From Coleophoma eucalyptorum (Eukaryota; Ascomycota; Leotiomycetes; Helotiales; Dermateaceae): a stretch of 64,000 nucleotides of DNA. The notes under the pieces are model-generated. The model was given only the letters and a program-made list of their open reading frames with translations, did no database searches and was not told the origin of the DNA. The translations under genes were made by a program, and so were the position numbers. Below are positions 37,814 to 50,090 of the stretch, in pieces. The stretch spans positions 124,001 through 188,000 of the forward strand of contig JALRME010000035.1 of assembly GCA_026120035.1 (NCBI GenBank), read 5' to 3'. The stretch's first letter is position 1. Every line of letters starts with the position of its first letter.

Positions 37814-38591
37814 ACATGCGATTGCAAAAGGAAAAGTGAGAGGAGGAAGGATGCGGTTATGCAGATATAGAGGACGCCGTGTATCGAAGGATCGGGTGCA
37901 ACTGCAACGTACAAGGCTGGCGGAGCGAGGCGTGGATAAAAGCGGGAACTGCGAATAAAAACGGCGGGATTTGATGAACAGAGGACGGGTTACGAACTAT
38001 TATCGGCGTGTATCTCTGCTATTCTTACTGGATTTGGATATGTGCAGTCAGAAACAGGTCGCAGTTCGTTCAGCCAGTGGGCCAATCAGGGTTACGTATA
38101 CGTTGTCTCTGGGCAAGACGTCGCTAAGGCTGGCGCAGACTCTGCTGGTAGATTCAACAAGTTTCATGGAAAGTTATTATCGTCTCCTGAGTAGAGTAGA
38201 AGAGATCGTATCCGAGAAAAGTATGGAGAGGGTGGGGAACGTGCCCATTCGCCTGAATCATGCACAATGTCCCGTCCTGATGGTAGATTATTGCAAGGAG
38301 AACAGTTGGGCCAGCATTAACTTCCGAGAGATAGATCTCAGTCAGGGTCGCAGCATCTCAGCATCTACAAAGCCAGCAGCGCGGCCGATACGAGTACGAG
38401 ATAAGGCGCCCTACGCCTTATCGCAGCGGAAATGCGGGGGTTCGCTGAGGAACGTCATTATCAATCAACCGCTCTGCTAGACCCCATTCTTGTCTCTGTG
38501 TCTGGTTTGTGCTCTTGTGATTTTGTTTCCGCTCTACATGCCACCTCTCTTGAAACTATTCCAAAAATCATTCACCTCCATCCCCTCCGCC
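37814..38591. other. Shared EamA/AKR promoter
   Basis: About 780 bp. A plus-strand frame at 37971-38480 has no family features. An ATG at 38538 is in frame with the AKR gene. Confidence 0.5.
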
Positions 38592-39797
38592 ATGCCTCTT
38601 ATTGCGTCTACAGGTAAACCCAGGGTCATCCTGGGTCTCATGACCTTCGGTCCCGACGCCGCCAAGGGAGCACGCATCACCAGCCTCACCGAGTACAATG
38701 GCTTCCTCGACCATTTACAAGCTGCTGGGTACAACGAGATTGACACTGCACGCAGCTATGTTGGAGGCCTACAGGAAGCGTTCACCAAGGATGCAAAGTG
38801 GAAGGAGAGGGGTTTGACGATAGCTACCAAGTGCTATCCCAACGAGCCTGGAAAACACAAGCCAGAGACTTTGACAGCTGAGTTTGAGACCAGCTTGAAG
38901 GAGCTGGGCACAGATTGCGTTGATATCTTCTATCTGCATGCTGCCGTATGTGCTTAAGAAAGTGTGCCACTGCCAAAGATTAATACTTATACAATCTTCA
39001 GGATCGATCAGTTCCTTTCGCCGAGACTCTCGAGGCAGTTGACAAACTCCACAAAGCTGGCAAGTTCGTCCAGCTCGGCCTCTCCAATTACACAGCGTTC
39101 GAGGTGGCCGAAGTGGTCATGACCTGCAAGTACAACAATTGGGTTCGACCAACCATTTACCAGGGAATGTACAATGCCATCACGCGTTCATTAGAAAAGG
39201 AATTGATTCCAGCTTGCCATCGGTATGGCTTAGATGTGGTCGTCTACAATCCGCTCGCTGGCGGTATTTTCAGCGGGAAGTATAAGAGCACCGAAGTGCC
39301 TGCTGAAGGGCGATTCAGCGCCGTGAACGCAGCACTGGGCACTAATTACCGTAAGAGGTATTTCCGGGATAGCACTTTTGACGCATTGAAGATTGTCGAG
39401 CCAGTTGCTGCAAAGCACAATCTCACACTCGTTGAGGTTGCGCTGAGGTAAGCTCCAATCTTTAAATAAAACACCTTTACAGCAATATCTGATATTTCCG
39501 GTGTGCAGATGGCTTGTGCACCATTCAGCACTAAAAATTAAGGACGGAAATGATGGTATCATCATTGGTGTCAGCAGTTTCGAACAGCTTGACCAGAATC
39601 TGAAGGGCTGCGAAGATGGGCCTCTCCCTGAAGAGGTCGTCAAGGCTTTAGATGAGGCATGGCTCGTTGCTGCTGCCGAGACACCAAATTACTGGCATTT
39701 GGATCTAAAGTAAGTCTCTTTGCATGGAATATATTTAGACAGCACTGACAATGCATATAGATACACTTATGACACAAGAAAGGCTCTTTTTGGATAA
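38592..39797 (+). CDS. Aldo/keto reductase, AKR7 (aflatoxin aldehyde reductase) type
   Basis: NADPH-dependent aldehyde reductase of 345 residues. Exons 38592-38945, 39002-39447, 39509-39709, 39761-39797. The catalytic tetrad is complete: D51, Y56, K80, H116 in EIDTARSYVGG, TIATKCYP and DIFYLHAADRS. The AKR7-type middle QGMYNAITRSLEKELIPACH and YNPLAGGIFSGKYKS are present, and the last exon supplies the standard YTYDTRKALFG end. An in-frame ATG at 38538 would add 18 residues (MPPLLKLFQKSFTSIPSA) that look like a weak mitochondrial presequence; 38592 begins right at the conserved core. Likely a detoxifying reductase; no toxin genes are nearby. Confidence 0.94.
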
Positions 39798-40664
39798 GAA
39801 AGGATACTCTGACAGAAAATAGTTTGGAGAAATGCCAAACGAATTCTATTGAGGCTTACTAAAATCCTAGCATTGCACATACACCTATATTAGAATCGCA
39901 ATAAAAGACCATTTCGAGTAAAAAGACCCGACCAAACTTTTTGGACCTTGCAGTGCAGCTAGAAAGAAAATAGATGATTGAGTACCATTGACCAGACTTC
40001 TATGAAATCACACAGTTCTTTTTTCTTAATGGACAGTGGTTATGAATGAGCAGCAATTGAGATGTGAATATCTGGATACCCAAGAATGTTTTGAGGATGC
40101 TCATACACCATCACTTGGTAGGGAAATTTGTATGTTCACAAAGTGGAAATTCCATCATGACCCCCAGGGGGCCATGACCATGAAGTTTGCCGAGCGGGAA
40201 GGATCCTCCCCGTGCCCCGAGAGCCCCAAGGTCCCCTACCGCCCTTTTCGAGTTAGCGCCTTATTCAGCCCGTGGGGGTTACTTCCGCTGCCATGCTTTG
40301 CGACATTTCTCTGTTACAGCCTTATCAACCACATGTCATATCTGCTTTCGTACCTGCAGCAGTATATCCTCGTTCATTCTGTGTGTGATTCTGCTCGTGC
40401 ATCTGCACCGTGTTTTCTACTGTTCCATCCCTCCCTATTTCTTGAACTGTATCGAATTCTCCAAAGCTCCAAGCCTCTTGACCTTTAACCTCGAAGGTGT
40501 TGGTGGCGCCCAGAGTGCCCAGCTGCCCAGCTGTTCTGGCCAGTCTTCCATTGTCCATTTTGTGCCGCGAGCCTTTGAGCTGCATTAAGTGTGCGCGCGC
40601 CTCTCAAACATGTGTACAACAATGGCTGTAGCAAGCTAACGGCTCTCTGCAGGCTACCGTTACC
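39798..40664. other. Intergenic with probable 5'UTR intron of the F-box gene
   Basis: GTGTGC at 40589, GCTAAC at 40634-40639 and CTCTGCAG ending at 40651 look like a leader intron just before the F-box start. Other small frames show no family resemblance. Confidence 0.45.
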
Positions 40665-42188
40665 ATGCTCCCAGTGGCAGAGCAAGCTGCCGCTCTTGCA
40701 AAAATCAAGCTTTCTCCTGAACTCGAAACTGCAGACAAGATTATTCAAGGCTCTAGCACCAGGGAATTCGCGCAGTCGACGGTGCGTGCCTCGATTGAGG
40801 ATCTTCCCAATGAGTTGTTAGGTCATATCTTTGGTTATCTCGACGTGCCTCAACCCTCTCCTGCAAGACTTCGCGAGGAACCTACATTCGAAGCAACAAG
40901 TTGTGATACAGCCAATACAAAAGCCATCTCTCTCGTCTCAAAGCGTTGGCGCACGATAGTATTCTCCTCACTGTTTAAGCATGCACGCGTCCTCACTTCC
41001 GAATCATGGGTTTTCGATGCGACCTGGAGGAACGAGATCCAGCCATTTATTGATTTCGCCGTTCAGCGTTCTCTTCATGAAATTGTACAAACGTTTGCGA
41101 TATGTATCCCAACCATCAAACTAACAGGAATCGGTGTCTCCAAATTACCATTTCCTGGTTTGGAGAATATCTGGCAGATGTTATTCCGATGCATTGATCC
41201 TGAAGAAATCCTTATTGTTGGTCCACCTCAAGCTCTTGGGGCTCTTACTGCATGCTATATTGAGCTAGCAGTTGCCCACTTCTATGATTGTCCTTACCAA
41301 TACCTGCACTTACGTCGAAGTCCAGATGTTGCAGTCAAGACCATAGAAGAGTTTGAGGCTGAGTTCCATTTAAATCCAGATGGCACCAAGACTAAGATTC
41401 CAGCTGAAGAAAGTGAAGAAAACCAAGAGGGCGCAGGAAGTGATGCTTCGCGGTATTATACATCTCCTCCTGTAGCAGAAATAAGATCGGAAGGACTGGT
41501 GGGTCCTCGAATTCCCGCAGCAACATCTACTCTATTCCAAATTCGACCTTGGCACAGTCTCCTCCTCAACGAAGGCTCCTTTATCAAGTCTTATACGGTT
41601 GAAGATGACATAGGATTCAAGCGTGCCCCCTCAGTGTGTTCTCCACCTCTGCTGTATCTTCGGTTACTTACTTGATCTCAGATTCTTACCGATCTGGTTG
41701 GGGCGCCTGACGATCACTTCAGTGAGTCAAACGACGGCTTGATTAGTGGAACTGTCCGCGAGTTCTCTTACATCGGCATTTTCCCTCAAGATTCTCATTT
41801 TCGCCGCCTTGCGGAGAATCTCCCTCGAATTGACAGCTTGTACATGCAGCTTGTGCCACGTAGCAATATATTAGATGACGAGGAGAGGATGCAGAGTATT
41901 ATCCAGGAGGAATTATGGCTCGAGCGGAATTCATGCTATGCATCCGTCATGCGTGAGCTCTTCAACATCCCGCCAACGAACAACTTCGCCTATCTCCGCG
42001 AGTTCGAATCTGGCGATACGGCAGATAGAGATGCATGGCATATGGCCGTTGAGTTTGTTAAGCGTGCGGGTCACGGTTTCGGATGGAAGGTTGCTCGTGA
42101 TGGTGTCTTTGTCAGAGATGTCAAAGATGCGGAAGCAAATGCGTTGAGCAATTCTGAGTTTCCCACTGCATTGTCAGTTGCCAACTGA
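40665..42188 (+). CDS. F-box domain protein, fungal
   Basis: 491 residues in two exons, 40665-41633 and 41682-42188 (phase 0, GTGTGT donor, CTCAG acceptor). An F-box lies at about residues 42-110: ASIEDLPNELLGHIFGYLDV ... ISLVSKRWRTIVFSSLFKHA, with a small insert in the middle. The rest has no repeat such as LRR or WD40 that I can see. A Glu/Ser-rich stretch lies at about 245-265. Probably a Skp1-Cullin-F-box substrate receptor; target unknown. The sequence just upstream looks like the end of an intron, so an extra 5' exon, coding or not, is possible. Confidence 0.75.
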
Positions 42189-42769
42189 TTTATCGCGTGC
42201 GTTTGATTTTCATATTATCTCACTACATTTGCTGACTTGATAGTCAGCCAGAATAATCTAATTCGTTGGGCTTGGGCAGGAACAGAAGTACTGCCTGTCA
42301 GTGCGATAGACATGTACATGTAAATCAACTTTGGCGAATAGCCCCATGGATCAGGTTATTGCATCTGGGTTCGACCTGGACTAATTTGGGATGACACCAT
42401 GTGAAGGAAAGCATGGGGCACATTTGCACCATGATTGAATTTCAAATTGCTATGAAATCATTTCTCCCTTGTTTGTTACATTCTCAAACAGCGTGGTATC
42501 TCATACTTTGGTTGGCAACAAGATTATATGAGCTTTAACTTGTGTTTTATTATAAAAAGTAGCTTTGTTTTAAGAATTGAACTCGAGAGTCTAATGCCTT
42601 TACGGATAGTATGCCAGCTCAAAAGCGCAATCCTGGCAATATTGATGAACTGCACCGCTACATTTAGGTAGACACGGTGAAATTCATGACACTTACAACT
42701 AACTGGCTTAGCAGTCAGACTCTGATCGTCAGGTCACATATTGGTCAATTGTTTGATATATGGACCTTT
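42189..42769. other. Intergenic between convergent F-box and GH105 genes
   Basis: 3' flanks, AT-rich. No gene seen. The GGTTCGA string at 42366 is not part of a tRNA. Confidence 0.6.
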
Positions 42770-44016
42770 CTATGCCAATGCCTCGTACTCAACACTGGCA
42801 TACAAGAACGGGCCGGCTCCCTTCAGATCATTCTCGTTTACAGCCACTGAGGTATAGTACTAGATGCAGTCTGTCAGCTCATGGTATCAAAAGGAAAACT
42901 AAATTCCTTTAGATAGTTGGCATGAAATGTAATAAAACTTGCCTCGAAGGTAGCGTTCGACCCCAAGCTGCCCACAACCACCGTCCCCTCCCAGTTCACC
43001 GTACCATTTGTACCATTATACGCCACGAACGTGTCGGCGAGGTATTCGTAACCCTTCTGCATGGGCGCAATGTACTCGCTTCCGATATAGCCCTTGCGCA
43101 CTGCTTTCAGGAGCGCGTACACGAACATCGCCGAGCCGCTGGACTCGATGTAGTTCTTGGCCATGCCCGGGTACGGCTCGTTCATCACGAGCCACCATCC
43201 GCCAGTGCTGGCATCTTGGGCGGCAAGAACCCCCTCAGCGGCCGTAACGAGCCAGTCTACCAGCTGGGCATGTCCAGCGTGACTTGTGGGGAAATAGTCT
43301 AGCACGTCAACCAAGGCCATTAGATACCAGCCCAGAGCCCGGTCCCAGACATTGGGACTTGCGCCGGTGACGGGGTCAGCCCAGACGGCCACGCCGCTCT
43401 CATCGTAGCCGTGCACCAGCAGGTTCGTGGTTGTGTTGCGGCAGTGCTCCTCAATGAGGGAGTATTGAAGCAGGATGTCGTCCCAGGCGGTGGTGTTGGC
43501 GTTGTCGAGCAGTGCTGTCCACTGTGCATAGAAGACATCAGCCATAAAGATACCGTCGAGCCACATCTGATTGGGGTAGGTGGGCTGGCGATGCCAGAAT
43601 CCTCCCAATGGTGTGCGTGGTCCTCGGTCTAGCTGTGCGCGCAGTGTAGCTGCGGCGGTCTTATACTTTTCTTCGGATGTCCTGCTGTATAGTTCCAGGA
43701 GAATTGTGCCAATGCGCACGTCGTCGAGGGAGAATGGGTAGGATGGATAGTCGGCAATTACACCATCATCCGAGATCACACCATCAATTTGATCCTGCAC
43801 CCAAGTTGCATAGCTCTCGTCACCAGTGGCATTGTACACCAATTCCACCCCACGGTAGAAGACCGATTCGCCATATTTATTAGTCTTGCTTACACCACGC
43901 TGGATGAAGGAGTCTGCGACCAACGTCGAGTACTGGGTGCTTGCATTGGCCTGGCGAGGAGTAATTGCTACTGCCGTGGCTGCAGAGATTGAGGACAGGA
44001 GTAGCAGGTACCTCAT
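42770..44016 (-). CDS. Secreted glycoside hydrolase family 105 (unsaturated rhamnogalacturonyl hydrolase)
   Basis: Cleaves unsaturated galacturonyl ends left by rhamnogalacturonan lyases, so it works in plant cell-wall pectin breakdown. 387 residues with a signal peptide (MRYLLLLSSISAATAVA). Exons 44016-42943 and 42859-42770. The intron has a GC donor (GAG|GCAAGT) and CTAG acceptor; only this splice restores the family end GSNATFEYYTSVAVNENDLK-GAGPFLYASVEYEALA. Reading through would end in unrelated residues. Family marks in the alpha6/alpha6 barrel: WHRQPTYPNQMWLDGIFMAD with D154 and D160, NVWDRALGWYLMALVDVL and ESSGSAMFVYALLKAVRKGY. Several N-glycosylation sites (NAS, NTT, NGT). GC-rich in coding sequence compared with flanks. 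Confidence 0.94.
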
Positions 44017-45978
44017 TTTGAAAAGAATGACTTAAACTGATCCGCCAAAGCTGGGAGATCAAGGACGAAAGCGTGCAGAAAAAAAGAGTGTTAAATTCGT
44101 GTCCAAACGCATTTTCCATTCTCGAGGTCCTTTCATCTTTTGTACATCCATCATCTTGCCACTTGACATTTGACATGGTCCTGACAAGAAGCCAAGACTT
44201 GGGATAATCACAGTACATATATTGCACTGTAGCCGTGAAGTAGATCCCCGGTCACACCCCTCTTTGGAAAGGAAATCGACTGATGGGCAGCTCTTCCAAG
44301 CCTAAATCCCCATCTCACGTTATTATGCAGCGTGCCACAGGAAACAATAAGCAATTTCAATAAAGAGCTTGCACTCGCAGCAGAAAAGAAGCGATCTTCT
44401 TGTTTCGTTCGTTTGGCTGTCTACATGGAACAGTGACAGCAAAATGTTTCTTGGTCAAATCCTCCACAAGACTTTGCCGACTCTATCCTCTACCCACTGG
44501 GTCTTGGCTGAGCGCTGTGCGCTGTAATGGTACTGGTAAACGCTGAATACCAAGAGTCCAAGACTTTAAGCCCCTGCCGACTCTGCAAGGAACTGATGCA
44601 CAACACCCCGCAGCGGAGAAACTTGACAGTGAGCAGGAGCAGTGATTGGGAGGATATTTTTTGCAACGGATGAACTGCGACTTTCGCCTCACGGAGAAAT
44701 GTTTGCGGTGTGGGTAAATTGAATAGGCCATTTGGCATGCACTGCTACACTGTCACCGCGCAACGTCTGAAGATGTGCAGTTGGAGTTGAGGTTGGAGTT
44801 GAACGAATGCATCGGAAGAGATATCCGACCTACGCTGATTTGTTTCATCGGCTCGCCAGGTCTCGAAGAATAGGGCTTCTCTATTTTCAGCAAACAACTA
44901 AAAGACACAGGTCTGTCGATGCCACAAACATTTCGAAGGCTTCAACGAAACAAAACAAGTTCACGGCCCTTCAATGTCATCATCGTTCTAACCTCACAGC
45001 TCTGTCCTCCTCCTGCGGGTCCTCCGGGGAGCCGAATCTGTCATCTCGTAGCATTTGGAGAAGATGAAACAGCATTCCATCATCGCTTGATGACTTTCAG
45101 CTCTTCAACGTGAGTTTGCGTCAGCGAAAATCCCGGACAAAGAGAGTTTGACTGTAAGACAGTCTTAGCAGAATGCAGCAGTTTATGCCCATCCCCCGAA
45201 AGCTCTCAAGTCGATCGCTGCTTCGTCAGCGAGGTCCATCACCGTTATGGCTGGGAGTACCGCGTCAGCCCTATGATGCGATCAATGCATCAGTGAGCAC
45301 GAACAAACGGCGCGATCATGAATAAATAGAATTGATACGACGATCAGTGTCCGTGCTGTCAAAGCCTTCATCAGCACGGCTGTTGGGCAATATCTAGCAA
45401 CATCATTCATCCTAGATCAGTGCAATGCCCTAAGACAGCATGAAAAAGGCCTTCGTGAGCTAGCTTAGCAAGATTTGGGTCGCTAGACTGTAAGTTGTGG
45501 TTCCAATATCTACACTGTATTCTAGGCGCATAGAAAAATGTCTTCTTGCCTGCTTGGGCACATTAGTTCTATGTATGACATTGCACCATCCGGTCCCAGC
45601 ATACCGGTTCAATCTGGGGAATGTCGCGGTAGAGTTTGCCTTCCGGGTCGGGTCGAGCTATTGAAACTCAGCTTTCGAGCACAACCCCCCACCCCCCCCC
45701 CGCAAAAGGTTGGACGGATGTGTGAGGTTTGACACAGTTTGCAATTGTTCCATTGTAGTTCGATCATTTCCAAGGTCGAGGTGAGATTACTAGATGATAT
45801 TTATTGGTCGAGAAGGATAGGTTGTAGCTACTAACAAAGAGACTTTTTGCGTAATAAGCATCGATGGCGGCAGTTGTGCACTGTAGTCATATGACCATGT
45901 ATATGCGTTGAGTTTTCTGCGCATGGGCAATAAAATCGATGGCAGTCTGTGCTAAGTTTTTCTATATACGATGGCATG

Positions 45979-45998
45979 TATGGATGGATGGATGGATG
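45979..45998. repeat. ATGG tetranucleotide microsatellite
   Basis: About four perfect units. Confidence 0.85.
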
Positions 45999-47430
45999 TA
46001 CACACAAAGTTAGCTTGTTCTGTGTTGCAATGACATGAAAGAAGTGTTTTTTTTTTTGTAACATTCCAGCCTGCAATGCGATACTTATAACCCGGGAGTT
46101 TCCTATGCTAGTATAGCATCTTGGGTAACAAAGCCAATTCTAATTCAAACTCTGTTACTGTTCTATGCCAGATCACATCCAGATACAAGCATTCGGGCAA
46201 CCGGGTCCTAAGGCCAAGGACAAGGTTTGAAGATATGTCTAGCGATTTGCCAGGAATGAAAGAGACAAGTAAAACTCGGTGCGGCAAAGACCGCAGAAAG
46301 ATCAGAGGAACCTCGAGGTGGTAGATGCTGAGCAAGGGAGAGTAAGATGAAGGAGAAAGAATGGCATGCATTTTCTGGAATAGCTGTAACTTGGACTCCT
46401 CATGCAGTACCTCAGAATTCCCTCGGCTGTTTAGAGTGCGTCTTGAATGCGTGTTAACAAATGGCGAAGCACTAGGTCACGCAAACATGTATCAACAGAC
46501 ATAGAGTTTAAGCAAGGAGAGAAGAGAAATGGAAATTGCATTTCTCAACGGTGGTGTGGGTATTGAAGAAGGGAAAGGTTATTGGAGAAAGAAAGTCGGT
46601 GCCCTTCAGAGAGACCAACTTCCTTTGTTCACGTGATCAGTCCGGTGCGCTTCTTCCTTCAGCCCTAAATTGAAGCTTACCTCGGTGCAGGATGGGACCA
46701 TACTATACAATATATCGCCTACTCCAGTCGACCCTCTGACCTCTGACCTTCTGTTTCCTCCCCTGCTCTTTCTCCAACGCTGCCTCAATTCCTCGCTCCC
46801 ACTCCATCGCTCATCCTCCAGGACGGAGGACAGAAGCGTATAACTGTACCCTACTAATGGTACCGTCTCTCGACAAGCGAAATTGGCCACGGATCGGGTA
46901 GGTCATCGTGTAACCATGTTCCTGGCGAGTGCTTCCTGATTTAGAAAAAGGGTCTTCTGCGTTGGGAGACGTGTAATTTCGCGTATTGATACGACCGAGG
47001 ATTTCCATCAGGGCCCGCCACGTGAGAGCGTAAGGCGGGTGGATCACTGATGAGCAACTGAAATCTTAACATGTTGATGAAGATACCGTACTCATGATGG
47101 CGATGCTGATGCTGGCGGTGGCAAGACGACGCGGTTGTGAGTTTCACAGAAAGTGTACTTTTCTTGGGCATCTCCACAGCGTCGTGTAGATCTGTGCGCG
47201 AACACCCCCTTACCGACCCTGTTGCTTTCGTCTCACACAAGGGTCAGCATTGATGATCGCGATAAGGATGAAAGGTAAAGTCTGGTACGGCATTAAGCGT
47301 GCTCCTGCAGTGAGACGCTCTGGAATTGTGCATTCCTCAGTTGGTCATTTGCTGGTAGATGAGAGATGAAGGGTAAAGCAGGGCGCATTCTAAGCGACGC
47401 AAAGCTGAGAGAGAAGAGAGTAGAGCGTCG

Positions 47431-47470
47431 TAAGAATAGGCAAGAATAGGCAGGAATAGGTAAGAATTGG
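47431..47470. repeat. Four tandem ten-base units (YARGAATAGG)
   Basis: Units at 47431, 47441, 47451 and 47461: TAAGAATAGG, CAAGAATAGG, CAGGAATAGG, TAAGAATTGG. Exact ten-base spacing. Confidence 0.9.
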
Positions 47471-48755
47471 ATATTGTATTAGTGCAGTGGGGGTTGGAAG
47501 CGCACTGGATCAACACGCCAGAAGCGCGATCAACGGGTGGGAACGCAGGCAATAGAAGCTTGAATGGATGGCACAGTGGCCACGACATTCGGGACTGGAC
47601 CCTCTGCACTGTCTGTGTCTCCGTCTCCGTCTTTCTGCAGAAGGAGCTTTTGTTAGCTGGTCGTGCACTTGCAGTCGTGTGGGCGCTTGTATGCGCGAAT
47701 CTGCACGGCGACAACGCCACATCACCTAACTCTGCTATCGGCTTTCTGGAACCACACTGTACTCCTTGGTGGACAGGTGCCCCTGACCAACAAGCCGGAC
47801 GGTGTGATCGCTGAGGAGAAGCACCGTCGCCAAAAGGTGCTCATCCGCCGGCTGCTGGTGGCTGCTGGTGGCTGCGTGGGAGCCCATTACTTAGGTAAGC
47901 TTCGGCGGTGAGTGAGAGTGATGGGATGGATTATGCACGGATTTTTTAAGTTCTCCATTCACTTTGCTGCTGGCCGCCGCCGGATTGGAGGTTCGAGGCG
48001 TGCACCGTGAGAGCGAGTTGAGTCAGTACCGTCGAGCAGTCGATGGATGGGCAGCCATTGGATTGTGCGACGAGGATGAGGACTGCAGATGTTCGCTAAA
48101 GGGGGGAGGGGTGTGTGTTAGATGTGAGTGATTGGCACTGGATGTGAACAGCAAAGGCACTCACTCACTCACAAACTTTGCAGGGGCCAGCATTCACGCA
48201 TCCACGCATTGTGTTGTTGTCTTTGCCTGTGACCTGGCCAAGACGACGTCTATGGGTGATGACTGGAGGATCTTCGCCGACTCAGAACCGCAGTGAGGCA
48301 ACAATACAGAGTTGGGCGCAAGGGGCGTGGGTGGTAGGGTCCCGGAGGATGGACGGTCGTGATATCGATCGAGGGTATCGCATATCGCCCGTCACGGTTG
48401 CAATAGCAGACGAACCCTCTCGCCTCTATAGCATATGCCATCCCATACTAACGGACACTGCAATATAAACAAACTCCAGCACAGCCTCACCCATTTGTCC
48501 AAGTCGGCAAGTAGATGATGAGTCGCGAGGCTGACTTCCATATTAGAGACATCGCAATCTATGCTGAACTCGCTCTGTCGAAAATAGATGCACGTTCTTC
48601 ACCAGCGGGCTTCACACAGAGTGCTGGGACGGGGGCGACGGAGCCTAGTTGGGGGGGATGACTGGACAAGCATGAAGGACACTGTCCGGCTCTCCCATTC
48701 GTGTCGTGTTCTGAGTTTAGTGTTTGGTCCGAAGGGTATTGCCCACCGCAGCATG

Positions 48756-50090
48756 TTTACATTATTGCCCAGGACCCTACCAGACAAACCGACTCCTGAG
48801 CTGCATTGCGCTGTGCTGTCGTCAGTTCCCTCTTCGAAGTGGTCTCGAGTCTTGGCCTGGTCTTTCCCTTCGCCTTCCCCTTCCCCTTCCCCTTGCCCGT
48901 CCGCTTCCCGCATCCCAATTCGCTGTGGGCCCGTTCACCACGACTTCGCTACGCCGTTCTGCAAGGCACACTAATAGAACTAGTCCGCCTGCGCTGCACC
49001 AATCCGCTCTCGTCCTGCGCTTTCGTCGTGCACACCACACCAACTCCACCTCCACCTTCTTTCTCTTCTTCTTCATCTTCATCACCAACTCTCTTTTCCT
49101 TCCTTTTCCCATCACCACCACCATCACCTACTTCTCATCCGCTCTCCTTCCCCCCCTCAGTCTCTGTGTGTGTGTTTGTCGTCCGTCGCTGCTGTCTTTG
49201 TTCATACCCATCTCATCATTATCATCCCTCGCCAGCCATCGCCCATTCATCCTGCACCTGGTCGAGAGAAAGCGTCGCGCGTTCGAATCGATACCGAGGA
49301 TTTGTTGATAAAAAGGACGGACCCCCCCCGTAATTCTCTACGCGAACAACTTGGGTCACCTACCGTCTGTCGTACCAGTAGCCCTTTGTTCTTCCTTCCT
49401 TCGTCTCTGTCATCCGCGCATCCCGAGTCGTTCGCAGCATCCTTTGACCTTGATCTCTGATCCCACTCGATCCTGGCCTCTTCAGCTCGAACCCGAACAT
49501 ACAGCTCCACTTCCAGCCGGCTTCTTCGCTCTTGCCCTGTTCTTGCTCTTCACATTTCCATCGTTCTTTGTGGATTGCAGAGCATCGCATCACACCGCAC
49601 CTTCTTCATTCCGACCGCTTCATTCATACTACATCAGCACTTTCTGCTTTGATCAGCCCATCACCCTTCGATAGACTGTCATCATCCTACACCGTGTAAT
49701 TCTTACCACAATACCAACTTGTCTGCGACGCGTTTTCTCTACCCCATTTGGTCGACCAACGTCTTGGAATTTGGATCAGCGCAAGCAAGCTATTCATACT
49801 CCTTTACAAACTCTTTGTCCGGAAGATTCTTCTCTCCGCACTGTTGCCTGCTTTAAAGGCTTGCCTCCAGCATTCGCACCATCTTTACAACCATCATCAC
49901 GTCCTAATTCTTCGTCGATTTTCCGCCTTACACTTCGATCGTCTTCATCGATCAATCTAATTCCTCTAATTCCTTCAACGACAACTTGGTCTTTCGAGTT
50001 CTCGTTGTATTGACTGCTCACGCTCTTTCGAGTTCAAGCTGCCAACACGGTTTCACGAACATCCACCCGTACGCACATCAAACGCTGAGT
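48756..50090 (+). promoter_or_regulatory. Very long ATG-free, CT-rich 5' leader of the Q-rich gene
   Basis: Reading the plus strand from the ATG at 48753 to the start at 50091, I find no ATG in 1,335 bases. The tract is rich in C and T, with CTT/CCCTT and CCACCAT runs at 48870-49140. This is the signature of a transcribed leader under selection against upstream starts. Introns inside it are possible. Confidence 0.7.

Larger units (their letters stand above)
44017..48755. other. Gene-poor 4.7 kb, promoter side of GH105 and of the Q-rich gene
   Basis: I see no gene: the open frames are short, lack family features and overlap on both strands. Contains a C-rich run at 45685-45701, an ATGG tetramer tract at 45979-45998, a T run near 46048, four ten-base repeats at 47431-47470 and a GGTGGCTGCT repeat near 47855-47880. 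Confidence 0.5.

Noticed and set aside
42360..42375. tRNA B-box-like GGTTCGA
   Set aside because: No tRNA body upstream; lies in the 3' flank of the F-box gene.
47467..47814. 115-codon plus-strand frame in the gene-poor region
   Set aside because: No family features, and overlapped by an equally open frame on the other strand.
48588..48974. 128-codon plus-strand frame running into the long leader
   Set aside because: Translation of CT repeats (Ser-Pro runs); a chance frame at the leader's edge.
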